NCBI RefSeq assembly: GCF_001612725.1
Contig: NZ_BDAZ01000040.1
Span: 1-57,615, forward strand
From: Nocardia anaemiae NBRC 100462
GTDB taxonomy: Bacteria > Actinomycetota > Actinomycetes > Mycobacteriales > Mycobacteriaceae
Length of the DNA stretch: 57,615 nucleotides
Direction: 5' to 3'
Shown here: piece after piece, positions 35,813 to 43,463 of the stretch
Layout of the letters: every line of letters starts with the position of its first letter
Position numbering within the stretch: the first letter of the stretch is position 1
The notes under the pieces: generated by a model
Seen by the model: only the letters and a program-made list of their open reading frames with translations
Told to the model about the DNA's origin: nothing
Databases searched by the model: none
Translations under genes and position numbers: made by a program

Positions 35813-35843
35813 GACATCAAATGCTGTCAACATCACATGATGT
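35813..35843. promoter_or_regulatory. Two adjacent palindromic sites between PF10118 gene and tetR
   Basis: The first is imperfect, GACATCAA/ATGCTGTC (35813-35828), 6 of 8. The second is ACATCA-CA-TGATGT (35830-35843), perfect in its 6-bp arms. Both lie between the start codons of the divergent genes (35768 and 35873), a normal place for TetR operators. Confidence 0.55.
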
Positions 35844-35872
35844 CAACTTCCCGGCTATGGGAGGATCGAGCC

Positions 35873-36547
35873 ATGAACGACGCCGTTTCCGATGGATCGA
35901 TACCGGGGATGCGCCGCTGGCGCGGCACGCCCCCGGCCGACCGAATCGCCGCGCGCCGCGAACAGCTCGTCGAGGCCGCCATCGAGTTGATGGCCACGAT
36001 CGGCGCCTCCGATATCTCCATGCGCGGGGTCTGCAGACAGGCCGGACTCACCGAGCGCTACTTCTACGAGAGCTTCCCAAGTCTGGACAAACTGCTCACC
36101 GCGGCATTGGAAACGGTCGTTCTCGGTGCGCAGGAACGCCTGCTCGCGGCGCTGGCCACCGCACCGCCCGAACCGGCGAAACTATTTCGCCACGCCATTT
36201 CGGCATTCACCGATTATCTGATCGAGGATCGCCGCCGCGGCCAGATCATGTTCGTCGAATCGCAGGCCACGCGGGTACTCGGCGACCGAGGCAATGAGCT
36301 CATCGAATTGTTCACGGCCCCGATCGCGCTCACGATCGGGTTGGGTGAGGATGGGCCACAAACCCCGCCGGACCAGTACGAGAACAGCCTCAACTCGAAC
36401 GCCATCTTCGGCGCGATGGCATATATGTACCGCCCGTGGCTGGACGGCACCATCGATATTCCGCGCGAACGGTTCGACGATCATGCGACCAGCGTGCTGC
36501 GCAATATCGCGGCCGCACGGTCCTCCGAACCGCAGGAGGCGCACTGA
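35873..36547 (+). CDS. TetR-family transcriptional regulator
   Basis: This 224-aa TetR protein reads RREQLVEAAIELMATIGASDISMRGVCRQAGLTERYFYESFPSLDKLLTAALE (helix-turn-helix, about 25-75). ATG at 35873 follows GGGAGG, preferred over ATG at 35837, which is inside the operator region. Divergent from the PF10118/ferredoxin-reductase pair and convergent with the EthA-like monooxygenase, 7 bases apart. Confidence 0.88.
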   Translation: MNDAVSDGSIPGMRRWRGTPPADRIAARREQLVEAAIELMATIGASDISMRGVCRQAGLTERYFYESFPSLDKLLTAALETVVLGAQERLLAALATAPPEPAKLFRHAISAFTDYLIEDRRRGQIMFVESQATRVLGDRGNELIELFTAPIALTIGLGEDGPQTPPDQYENSLNSNAIFGAMAYMYRPWLDGTIDIPRERFDDHATSVLRNIAAARSSEPQEAH

Positions 36548-36554
36548 CCTGCCG

Positions 36555-38045
36555 TTACTGCGTGGAGACCGGATCCCGATCCCGCGCCCGTTCGAACACC
36601 ATCGCACGATCGGTGATCTTGCCGTGACGCAGTGTGAACAGATCGCGTAGGTAATTCATACGTAGGCGCCACGGCGCCTTGGTGCCCTGGATCGGGAATT
36701 GACTCGCGGCGCGCTGGACATAGCCCGGATTGAAATTCAGGAATAGCGAGGCCGCACCGACAGACGGATCGCGCACCGGCGTGCAGCGGGCGTACCCATT
36801 ATCGGACATGTGGCGTAGTAACCGAACGACGTACTCGCACACCAGGTCCGCCTTCAGCGTCCACGAGGCATTGGTGTATCCGATGATGTACGCGAAATTC
36901 GGCACATCCGACAGCATCATGGCCTTGTAGGCCATGTGGTCCGAGAGGTGCACCGGCTGTCCGTCGACGGCGAGTTCCATGCCGCCGAAGGCGAGCAGAT
37001 TCAAACCCGTTGCGGTGATGATGATGTCGGCATCGAGGGTCGCGCCGGAGGCCAGGGCCAGACCCGTCTCGGTGAACGTCTCGACCTTATCGGTCACGAT
37101 ATCCAACTGCCCCTTGCGGATCGCGCGGAAGAAGTCGCCATTGGGCGCCAAGCACAGCCGCTGATCCCATGGATTGTAGGCCGGGGTGAAGTGCGTATCG
37201 ATGTCGAAACCCTCGGGCAACCAACGCCGCTGCCATCCCTTGATCCGCTTACGCATGGATTGCGGATACCGTTGGCTCAGTTGATAAATCGCGGTGGCCA
37301 GCGCCACATTCTTGGCCCTGGCCACCGAGTAGGCGGCGCGGGCCGGTAGGAATTTGCGCGCCTTGACGGCGAGGTCGTCGCGTGCGGGTAAGGAGATGAT
37401 GTAGCTGGGTGAGCGTTGCAGCATCGTCACGTGCGCACCCTGGTCGGTCAGTGCCGGGCCCAACGTCACCGCGGTCGCGCCGCTGCCGATCAGCACCACG
37501 CGTTTGCCCGCGACATCGAGATCGCGCGGCCAGTGCTGCGGGTGGATGATCGGCCCGGCGAAACGCTCGATACCGGCGAAATCCGGGGTGTAGCCCTCGT
37601 CGTAGCGGTAGTAACCGGAGCAGCAGAACAGGAATCCTGCTGTGAGAGTGAGGGTTTCGCCGGTATCGGTGCGTTCGGCGCGCACCGTCCACCGGTTGTT
37701 CCGCGACGACCATTCGGCGCCGACGACTCGATGATTGAAGCGGATATTGCGGTCGATACCGTTCTCGGCGGCGGTGGCGCGCACATAGTCGAGAATGTCC
37801 GCCCCGTCGGCGATCGACTTGTCACCCAGCCACGGACGGAAGCGGTAGCCGAGGGTGTACATATCGGAATCGGAGCGAATTCCCGGATAGCGGAATAGAT
37901 CCCAGGTGCCGCCGATCGCGTCGCGGCTCTCCAGAATCGCATAGCTCTTTCCCGGGAAGGCCCGCCGCAGGTGATACGCCGCGCCTATGCCGGACAGTCC
38001 GGCACCGACAATGAGCACATCGACGTGCTCGCCAGCGGTCCGCAT
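36555..38045 (-). CDS. ethA: EthA-like Baeyer-Villiger monooxygenase
   Basis: This flavoprotein inserts oxygen next to ketones and, in mycobacteria, oxidises thioamides such as ethionamide. The 496-aa protein closely resembles M. tuberculosis EthA: GAGLSGIG FAD site (14-21), IGGTWDLFRYPGIRSDSDMY, the Baeyer-Villiger fingerprint FxGxxxHxxxWP (FAGPIIHPQHWP, 162-173), and VVLIGSGATAVTLGPAL as NADPH site. In M. tuberculosis ethA is divergent from ethR; here a TetR is convergent and divergent from another gene, so the linkage differs. ATG at 38045. Confidence 0.9.
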   Translation of the reverse strand: MRTAGEHVDVLIVGAGLSGIGAAYHLRRAFPGKSYAILESRDAIGGTWDLFRYPGIRSDSDMYTLGYRFRPWLGDKSIADGADILDYVRATAAENGIDRNIRFNHRVVGAEWSSRNNRWTVRAERTDTGETLTLTAGFLFCCSGYYRYDEGYTPDFAGIERFAGPIIHPQHWPRDLDVAGKRVVLIGSGATAVTLGPALTDQGAHVTMLQRSPSYIISLPARDDLAVKARKFLPARAAYSVARAKNVALATAIYQLSQRYPQSMRKRIKGWQRRWLPEGFDIDTHFTPAYNPWDQRLCLAPNGDFFRAIRKGQLDIVTDKVETFTETGLALASGATLDADIIITATGLNLLAFGGMELAVDGQPVHLSDHMAYKAMMLSDVPNFAYIIGYTNASWTLKADLVCEYVVRLLRHMSDNGYARCTPVRDPSVGAASLFLNFNPGYVQRAASQFPIQGTKAPWRLRMNYLRDLFTLRHGKITDRAMVFERARDRDPVSTQ

Positions 38046-38158
38046 CGATCTCGTCCTCCGATATTCGACGGCGCGATTCGCACCGACTTCACCTCCAGCC
38101 TATCCGTTGCGGGTCGGTCGAGGCCCAGGCCTCCAGCGTCACCGATCTGTGTTTCGAT

Positions 38159-38185
38159 GGAACCGTTTCGTCGGCGCGTGCGTCT
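38159..38185 (+). promoter_or_regulatory. Candidate ECF-type promoter
   Basis: GGAACC (38159-38164), 16-base spacer and CGTCT (38181-38185) fit the generic ECF GGAAC-N16-CGTC pattern upstream of the small gene at 38224. It differs from the alkylation-repair promoter. Confidence 0.35.
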
Positions 38186-38223
38186 CTATGAATCAGACGA
38201 GACCAGTGGAAGGGGCGACCGCT

Positions 38224-38613
38224 ATGGCTGTTGACAACTCGTTCGGCGGGTATATCGCGGATGCGAAGACCGGGGCGCTGAAGGTGCGGATGGAACCGCA
38301 GGCGTTTCTCGATATCGACGCGGCCTGCCAGAGCCTCATCGACGAGCTGACAGTCGCGCAGCACGATGCCCGATTGCTCGGCGAGAAAGAGTCCTGGGGC
38401 CTCGGTGAGAACAATCCCCGGCTCACTTCCGCCATCGAACTGGTGAAGTTTTTCCGGGAGAAGGCCTTCGGCGGTCCGAACAATGCATATGACACCATCG
38501 GCGACTACATAGCGGTCGCTACTGAGATTCAGAGCCTGTTCAAGACCATCCGTGACACCTACGAGCAGACCGACGCCGAGTTCGCTCGTCAGCTTCGCCA
38601 GATCCGGATATGA
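38224..38613 (+). CDS. Small helical protein with YxxxD, candidate type VII (ESX) secretion substrate
   Basis: I do not recognise a named family. The 129-aa protein has no signal peptide or membrane helix and is mostly helical. It has ESWGLGE at 56-62 and, after a long helix, YEQTD at 113-117, which matches the YxxxD/E C-terminal signal used by ESX/type VII substrates. The N-terminal half resembles WXG100/Esp-type proteins of Nocardia in size and charge. ATG at 38224 follows GGAAGGGG (38207-38214); an in-frame ATG at 38188 is possible. No ESX gene is near. Confidence 0.7.
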   Translation: MAVDNSFGGYIADAKTGALKVRMEPQAFLDIDAACQSLIDELTVAQHDARLLGEKESWGLGENNPRLTSAIELVKFFREKAFGGPNNAYDTIGDYIAVATEIQSLFKTIRDTYEQTDAEFARQLRQIRI

Positions 38614-38630
38614 GCCATTGCGCAATCGGC

Positions 38631-39251
38631 TTATCCCGCAACCGAATCGCCCATCTGCGCCCGCCACGCGCGCTCGACGCCGCGCATCAGCGCCGGATAC
38701 ACCAGCAGATAGCGGAACGGCAGGATCCCGGCCATATAGAGCTTGCCGAATCGGCCGTTGGGTTTGACCAGCACCGCCATCTGTCCGCGATAACCGCCGG
38801 TTCCGTCGCGCACCCAACCGATGTGCATCACGCCGTGCATGGTTCGGTTGGCGATCTCGGCGACCCATTCGGTGTCGGTCAGATAGACCGAGCGGAATAG
38901 TGCGCCCGCGAAGACCGGACCGGGTGCATCTCGCAGATCAGCAGGCAAGCGATCACACAGCGACGGCACCCGGGCCTCGATGCCCGCATCGGCCTTATCC
39001 CAGCCGAGAAGGGCACCGAGCTTCCAGCGGATCGCGAAGAGCGCCCGGTAGACGATGGAGAATTCACTCCCATTGTTGCCCGAGGCCACCTGCCGCACCA
39101 GCCGCGGAAAGTCGTCCGGACCGCCCGGGGTCGGCAATGCCCAGACATCCTCGACTCGAAAATCGGGCGCGATCTCGTGGATCCGCCATGGCCGCGAAGT
39201 GTGCTCGGAATTCGGTAGCCGCCTTGCCCCATCCATATCCGCGGCCGTCAC
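38631..39251 (-). CDS. DUF2867-domain protein
   Basis: This 206-aa protein has the DUF2867 signature in RIHEIAPDFRVEDVWALPTPGGPDDFPRLVRQVAS, GALFRSVYLTDTEWVAEIANRTMHGVMHIGWV and GKLYMAGILPFRYLLVYPALM. Function is unknown; family members sit near oxidoreductases and resemble a SRPBCC-like fold. I chose GTG at 39251 because it overlaps the stop of the upstream monooxygenase-domain gene (GTGA), implying coupled translation. Earlier in-frame codons are shadow. Confidence 0.82.
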   Translation of the reverse strand: MTAADMDGARRLPNSEHTSRPWRIHEIAPDFRVEDVWALPTPGGPDDFPRLVRQVASGNNGSEFSIVYRALFAIRWKLGALLGWDKADAGIEARVPSLCDRLPADLRDAPGPVFAGALFRSVYLTDTEWVAEIANRTMHGVMHIGWVRDGTGGYRGQMAVLVKPNGRFGKLYMAGILPFRYLLVYPALMRGVERAWRAQMGDSVAG

Positions 39252-39535
39252 CGGGACGCCAGTTTGAAGATCTGACGCGGGCGGCGTTCGCGCTCGTCGA
39301 AGGTGACGTCCACATCCGCCGCCGCGACGGTCGCGAAGGACGCCGCGAATGCCTCGTCGGACTCCCACTGTCCGGTGGAGACGACCGCGTCGTCACCATC
39401 GGTGCTCACCCAGCAGTCGGCGGACAGACATCCTGGCACCGATCGCAGCACCGCCGCGACATTGCGCACCCGGTTGACGAAATCGTCGAAATCCTCCGGT
39501 CGCGGATAGTGGAATGCGACGAATCCGACCGTCAT
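39248..39535 (-). CDS. Antibiotic biosynthesis monooxygenase (ABM)-domain protein
   Basis: This 95-aa ferredoxin-like-fold protein reads MTVGFVAFHYPRPEDFDDFVNRVRNVAAVLRSVPGCLSADCWVSTDGDDAVVSTGQWESDEAFAASF, typical of ABM domains that can oxidise small aromatics without cofactor. It has a cysteine pair in CLSADC. Coupled to the DUF2867 gene by a GTGA overlap and divergent from a TetR gene. Substrate unknown. ATG at 39535. Confidence 0.83.
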   Translation of the reverse strand: MTVGFVAFHYPRPEDFDDFVNRVRNVAAVLRSVPGCLSADCWVSTDGDDAVVSTGQWESDEAFAASFATVAAADVDVTFDERERRPRQIFKLASR

Positions 39536-39604
39536 GACGGTCCCCTCTCGTTGGCGAGGACACCGTTGCCCTCGCAATTCGCGGATATACCAACCGCTTT
39601 CAAA

Positions 39605-39620
39605 TATACGGTACCGTATA
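39605..39620. promoter_or_regulatory. Perfect 16-bp palindrome TATACGGTACCGTATA, probable TetR operator
   Basis: Perfect palindrome between the divergent ABM/DUF2867 pair (start 39535) and the TetR gene (start 39676). It is an AT-containing island in GC-rich DNA and covers a likely -10 box. Confidence 0.75.
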
Positions 39621-39675
39621 CATCGATCGTAGCCAGCGGTGCGGCGGTGTCAACACCGTCCGCGATACTGAAGGT

Positions 39676-40239
39676 ATGGTTGCCGTCACTCGCACCCCAC
39701 GAAGCAGCTGGATCGAACAGGGCCTGCTGGCGCTGGCGAGCGGCGGTCCCGATGCCGTCCGCATCGAGAGCCTCGCGCAGGCGCTCGGTGTCACGAAGGG
39801 GGGCTTTTACGGGCACTTCGCCGACCGCAACGCTCTGCTCGAGGAAATGCTCGATACCTGGGAGCGCGAGAGCACCGACGAGGTGCGTGCGCAGGTCGAG
39901 CACGAGGGCGGCGATCCACGCACCAAGATCCGGCGCGCGGGCCTGCTCACCTTCTCCGATGAACGGCTACCCATCGACCTCGCCGTGCGCGACTGGGCAC
40001 GGCGGGACGCGGCAGTCGCCGAACGGCTACGTCGCGTCGACAACGACCGGATGGAGTACGCGCGCGAACTGTTCGGCAAGATCTGCTCGGATCCGGACGA
40101 AATCGAGGCCCGCGCGCTGCTCGCATTCTGTTTGGCGGTCGGCAAACATTTCCTCGCCGCCGACCACAACGAGCGCACCCGCCTCGAAGTAGTCGTCCGT
40201 GCCGCGGATCTACTGTTCGGTGACGCGCCGGAAAACTGA
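39676..40239 (+). CDS. TetR-family transcriptional regulator
   Basis: This 187-aa TetR protein reads SSWIEQGLLALASGGPDAVRIESLAQALGVTKGGFYGHFADRNALLEEMLDTWE (helix-turn-helix about 10-55). It probably represses itself and the divergent ABM/DUF2867 pair through the palindrome at 39605-39620. ATG at 39676. Converges with the DinB gene, 2 bases between stops. Confidence 0.88.
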   Translation: MVAVTRTPRSSWIEQGLLALASGGPDAVRIESLAQALGVTKGGFYGHFADRNALLEEMLDTWERESTDEVRAQVEHEGGDPRTKIRRAGLLTFSDERLPIDLAVRDWARRDAAVAERLRRVDNDRMEYARELFGKICSDPDEIEARALLAFCLAVGKHFLAADHNERTRLEVVVRAADLLFGDAPEN

Positions 40240-40241
40240 AA

Positions 40242-40754
40242 CTACCTGCGGCGCAGTAGGACTCCGCGAATGAAGGCAGCCTGTCCGGCGTGCTGGATAT
40301 CGTCGTCCACGACGCTGATCAGCCGTACTCCCAGGGTGACCGGCGGATCCCAGCGGATGTCGACGATCCGGGGCAGATCGGCGTCGGTGAGTCCGGAGAC
40401 GTAGTCGATCGTCTGTGCGTGCACCGCGTCGTAATAGCCAAGCAGCAGTTCGGCCGAAATCCCGCCGAGTTCGGCGACCTCCGCGGCGCCGTGCCCGTAG
40501 CCGGTTGCCTCGTCGGCGAACGGCAGGTCGAACCGCTTGGCCCAGCCCGCCGCCGTCCACACCTGTGCCACATTCGCCACGTCCGCGATGTGGTCGTCCT
40601 GCACTCGAGTCAGATGCCAGATCAACCAGGCGATGGAGTTGGCGTCCGGATCGATCCGCGCCGCCAGCTCGTCCTGTGCGAGGTCCGCGACCGCGCCGTG
40701 CACATTCTCCCGCACCCGCCCGAAGGCATCGACCAACAACTCAGCGCTCGTCAT
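40242..40754 (-). CDS. DinB/DUF664-family protein, mycothiol-transferase-like
   Basis: This 170-aa DinB four-helix-bundle protein has a likely metal triad: SIAWLIWHLTRVQDDHIAD (H47) and DDDIQHAGQAAFIRG (H155). Actinobacterial members are thought to use mycothiol and deal with electrophiles. ATG at 40754 (MTSAELL) is chosen; ATG at 40778 is an alternative. It sits beside the alkylation-repair genes on the same strand, 47 bases after ogt, so it could read from the same promoter. Confidence 0.8.
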   Translation of the reverse strand: MTSAELLVDAFGRVRENVHGAVADLAQDELAARIDPDANSIAWLIWHLTRVQDDHIADVANVAQVWTAAGWAKRFDLPFADEATGYGHGAAEVAELGGISAELLLGYYDAVHAQTIDYVSGLTDADLPRIVDIRWDPPVTLGVRLISVVDDDIQHAGQAAFIRGVLLRRR

Positions 40755-40801
40755 GACCTCATGCAAGCACACAGTCACCGCCGATATTCCCGATCACGCC
40801 G

Positions 40802-41314
40802 TTATCGGCCCAGCGGCAGCAGGAATTCGGCCGATTCGAGGTCGAGCAGGGCTCGTTTGACGGGCAGTCCACCCGCGTAGCCGGTCAGCGATCCGTCGGC
40901 CCCGATTACCCGGTGGCACGGGAGCAGGATCAGCAGGCGGTTGCGGGCCAGCGCGCCGCCGATCTTGCGGGCGTCGGCGGGGCCGCGACCTAGTCGGCGG
41001 GTGAGGGCCCCGTATGTGATTGTTCGGCCATACCCCGTGGTCGCGTCGAGCGTCTGCAGGACCTCTCGATCGAACGCGCTCATATCCGTCGGGTCCATCG
41101 GTACCGTGAACTGCTGACGTTCGCCGGTGAGGTATTCGTCGAGCTGGTCTGCGGCGGTCTCGAGATGCTCACGCGCCGTGGCGTTTTCGCCGGTCGGCCC
41201 GATGGGCAGCTCGTCGGTGAACGCGACCGAGGTGACACCGGTCCGGTTTGCTTCTATCAGCAGGTTGCCAAGTGTCGAGCCGTGCACCAGTCGTGCGGTG
41301 GCGGTATCGGACAT
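40802..41314 (-). CDS. ogt: Methylated-DNA-protein-cysteine methyltransferase (Ogt)
   Basis: This suicide repair protein moves alkyl groups from O6-alkylguanine to its own cysteine. The 170-aa protein shows ATTGYGRTITYGALTRRLG, then ARKIGGALARNRLLILLPCHRVIGADG; the acceptor is C133 in PCHRV. ATG at 41314 follows GGGAGC. It lies behind a copy of the ECF promoter found before the sigma gene, so it probably belongs to the same regulon even though it lies outside the sigma gene's own promoter. Confidence 0.93.
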   Translation of the reverse strand: MSDTATARLVHGSTLGNLLIEANRTGVTSVAFTDELPIGPTGENATAREHLETAADQLDEYLTGERQQFTVPMDPTDMSAFDREVLQTLDATTGYGRTITYGALTRRLGRGPADARKIGGALARNRLLILLPCHRVIGADGSLTGYAGGLPVKRALLDLESAEFLLPLGR

Positions 41315-41347
41315 GATGTTGCTCCCTCTCTATCGAGCTTCATCAGG

Positions 41348-41374
41348 TAGACGCTCCTCGGTGCCGAAACGTGA
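41348..41374 (-). promoter_or_regulatory. ECF-type promoter before ogt, same as sigma operon promoter
   Basis: Minus strand: ATCTCACGTTT (-35 region; TCACG at 41374-41370), 16-base spacer and CGTCTA (-10, 41353-41348). The 11-base -35 block, the spacer length and CGTCTA are all identical to the site before the sigma gene at 43490-43464. It lies between the end of the Ada-like gene and ogt, giving a short leader of about 27-30 bases. It resembles the ECF41-type TGTCACA-N16-CGTC pattern. Confidence 0.75.
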
Positions 41375-41376
41375 GA

Positions 41377-41631
41377 TCACCTGCCGTAGTGCAGTTTCCA
41401 TGCGGCGTATGCGGTAGGCAGACAGACCGCGCACGGTCGGTAACCGGCGGCGATGGCGGTTTGTTCGTCGGCGAAGAACACACGGTGGGCGCGGTAGTGG
41501 CCGCGCACCAAGGCACGCAAGGCCGAAGGGCAGTCGAGGCGGCCGTAGAGTTTGCCGCGCCGGTGACCGCCGTATCGGCCCGGAGTAGGGCTGGCATACG
41601 GGCGGCCGTCGGCACCGGTCAGGGTGTACAT
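41377..41631 (-). CDS. Ada metal-binding-domain-like protein lacking the acceptor-type cysteine
   Basis: This 84-aa protein corresponds to the N-terminal zinc domain of Ada. It keeps DCPSALRALVRGHYRAHRVFFADEQTAIAAGYRPCAVCLP with C34, C67 and C70. In E. coli Ada the zinc site has four cysteines and C38 accepts methyl phosphotriester groups; here the equivalent of C38 is Gly30. So methyl transfer is unlikely, unless His replaces a ligand. ATG at 41631 starts one base past the stop of the dioxygenase gene, so it is in the same operon. Confidence 0.78.
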   Translation of the reverse strand: MYTLTGADGRPYASPTPGRYGGHRRGKLYGRLDCPSALRALVRGHYRAHRVFFADEQTAIAAGYRPCAVCLPTAYAAWKLHYGR

Positions 41632-41632
41632 C

Positions 41633-42352
41633 TCATTCGGCGTCGTGTAAGACCAGGCCCAGCGTGTGCCGGTGACCGCTGCGAATTCGACTGACGCCGT
41701 GTCGGATCGGGGCACGAGACCAACCGCGCGACGATGGCGTCGGCCGGTCTCGGGTGGTGAAGACGAGTGCGTGGCCCTGTTCCAGAATGGTGACCGTCGG
41801 CTTGGATTGAGCGCGGGGGCGTTGTTCGACCAAGAGGAATTCCCCGCCGGTGTGGTCGATGCCGGGGCGATCCAGGCCGATCACGACCTGCAGCGGGAAG
41901 ACCAGCTCGCCGTAGAGGTCGCGGTGCAGGGCGTTCCAGTCACCTTCGCTGTAGCGCAACAGGATTGGCGTCGGCTTGGTTTGACCGGCGGCGTGGCAGG
42001 CGTCGAGCCAATCGTCGAAATCGTCGGGCCACGGCGTCGGGTCGCCGAGTCGGTCGGCCCAGGTGCGGGCGATGGGCAGCAATCTGCGGTAGAAGGCCCT
42101 GCGCAGCCGCATGATCGGTGCCGGGACCGGATCGGCGAAGTATCGGTAGGTGCCCTGACCGAATCGGTAGCGGGCCATATCGATCGTCGATCGAAAGCGG
42201 CCCAGATCGTCCCATATCGCGATGAATTCGGCACATTCGTCCGGCGTCAACAGCGGGCCGGTCTGGGCACAGCCGCAGGCGTCGATCTCCTCGGTCAGCG
42301 CGCTCCACTGCTGTGCTTCGACTCGTTCTTCCAGTGCGGCAAGGGTTTTCAT
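41633..42352 (-). CDS. 2OG-Fe(II) oxygenase of the Oxygenase-NA family (PF09859), DNA alkylation repair
   Basis: This 239-aa enzyme is like the family annotated as acting on damaged DNA. It carries the iron triad H143, D145 (ALHRDLYGELVFPLQVV) and H218 (RHGVSRIRSG), with R228 positioned to bind 2-oxoglutarate. Start at ATG 42352 because upstream codons belong to the shadow of the methyltransferase. It lies between the coupled methyltransferase and the Ada-like gene. Function inferred from family and context, not shown. Confidence 0.82.
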   Translation of the reverse strand: MKTLAALEERVEAQQWSALTEEIDACGCAQTGPLLTPDECAEFIAIWDDLGRFRSTIDMARYRFGQGTYRYFADPVPAPIMRLRRAFYRRLLPIARTWADRLGDPTPWPDDFDDWLDACHAAGQTKPTPILLRYSEGDWNALHRDLYGELVFPLQVVIGLDRPGIDHTGGEFLLVEQRPRAQSKPTVTILEQGHALVFTTRDRPTPSSRGWSRAPIRHGVSRIRSGHRHTLGLVLHDAE

Positions 42353-42363
42353 GGCATCTCCTT

Positions 42364-42981
42364 TCACGCCGCTTCGAGCGTGAGCAGGGTGGTTTTCGCG
42401 ATGACGCCACCGACGTACTGACCGATCGAACCGTCGCTGCGCACCACGCGGTGGCACGGGATGACCACCGGCAGCGGATTGTGCGCACAGGCCGAGCCGA
42501 CCGCGCGGACCGCGCGCGGATTCCCGACCGCCGCGGCGACATCGGCATAGCTCTCGCGATGTCCGTAGCCGATATCGCTCAGATGCTCGATCACCTGGCG
42601 CCGGAATCCGACGGTCAACCGCAGATCGAGTGGCAAATCGAATTGTGTTCGCGCACCGGCGAAATACTCCTCGATCTCGCGGGCGGCGGCGTCGAGGCGG
42701 CCAGGGGCGGCCAGGATGCGCGGACTGATCCGCTCGGCGAGGGTGGCGAGTACGGTGTCGTGGTTCTCGTTGGGGTAGGCGACCCGTACCAGGCCCGCGG
42801 GGGTCGCCGCGAGCAGCAGGGTGCCAACCGGAGTGTCCAGCGTGCGGTAGGCGACGTCGAGCAGGCCCGCGGCCTGGGCGTCGGCGGCCAGCCGTCGACG
42901 CAATCGGGACAGGATCTCGGCGGAGTTCGGGGTCAGGCCGTCGAAGAGGCCGTCCGGATCCCGGTCGATAGTGGCCATCAT
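42364..42981 (-). CDS. Second methylated-DNA-protein-cysteine methyltransferase, coupled to ECF sigma
   Basis: This 205-aa repair methyltransferase has an extra N-terminal helix (about 5-45: DPDGLFDGLTPNSAEILSRLRRRLAADAQ) before the RNaseH-like and catalytic domains. SACAHNPLPVVIPCHRVVRSDGS carries the acceptor C176. ATG at 42981 overlaps the sigma stop (ATGA), the position usually held by an anti-sigma factor. It might therefore also sense damage and regulate the sigma factor; this is an inference. Confidence 0.92.
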   Translation of the reverse strand: MMATIDRDPDGLFDGLTPNSAEILSRLRRRLAADAQAAGLLDVAYRTLDTPVGTLLLAATPAGLVRVAYPNENHDTVLATLAERISPRILAAPGRLDAAAREIEEYFAGARTQFDLPLDLRLTVGFRRQVIEHLSDIGYGHRESYADVAAAVGNPRAVRAVGSACAHNPLPVVIPCHRVVRSDGSIGQYVGGVIAKTTLLTLEAA

Positions 42982-43457
42982 GTTCGATCCTTCGGATAGA
43001 GCTTGCGCAATGTTTTGAGGCCGTCGGCGGCGGCGCGGCGGGCGGCATCGGTCGAATTGCCCAGCAGCTGGGCGATTTCGGCGTGTGGTAGCCCCGCCAG
43101 GTAGTGGTAGGCCACCGCTTGGCGCTGTTTGGTCGGCAACGCGGCGAGTGCGTCCCACAGGTCGGGGTCGTAATCGGCCGGGTCGGCATCGGGCGCCCTG
43201 CGTTCGGGCAGGGTTTCGGCGGGAACGGGTGCGCGGGTCAGTGCGCGCCCCACATCGATCGCGCGCCGGTGCGCGATGGTGACCAGCCATGCCTCGATAT
43301 TCGTCTTCGGGTCGAGGTCCGGATAGGCCCGCAGCGCCGACAGAAAGGTCTCCGACCACGCATCGGCGGCATCGGTCGGACCGAGCACCGCCCGGCACAC
43401 GCGCAGCACCATCGGGCCGTATTCGGCCACCACTTCCTCGAACGGAGGCAATCTCAC
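42978..43457 (-). CDS. ECF RNA polymerase sigma factor of the alkylation-repair operon
   Basis: This 159-aa sigma-70 family protein has only regions 2 and 4. Region 2 (about 7-70) reads FEEVVAEYGPMVLRVCRAVLGPTDAADAWSETFLSALRA, then AWLVTIAHRRAIDVGRA. Region 4 (about 95-155) reads LWDALAALPTKQRQAVAYHYLAGLPHAEIAQLLGNSTDAARRAAADGLKTLRKL. GTG at 43457 is 6 bases after CGTCTA, so the message may begin on the start codon. It lies directly after recD (50 bases) and heads an operon of methyltransferase, dioxygenase and Ada-like genes. Confidence 0.9.
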   Translation of the reverse strand: MRLPPFEEVVAEYGPMVLRVCRAVLGPTDAADAWSETFLSALRAYPDLDPKTNIEAWLVTIAHRRAIDVGRALTRAPVPAETLPERRAPDADPADYDPDLWDALAALPTKQRQAVAYHYLAGLPHAEIAQLLGNSTDAARRAAADGLKTLRKLYPKDRT

Positions 43458-43463
43458 GTTCTG

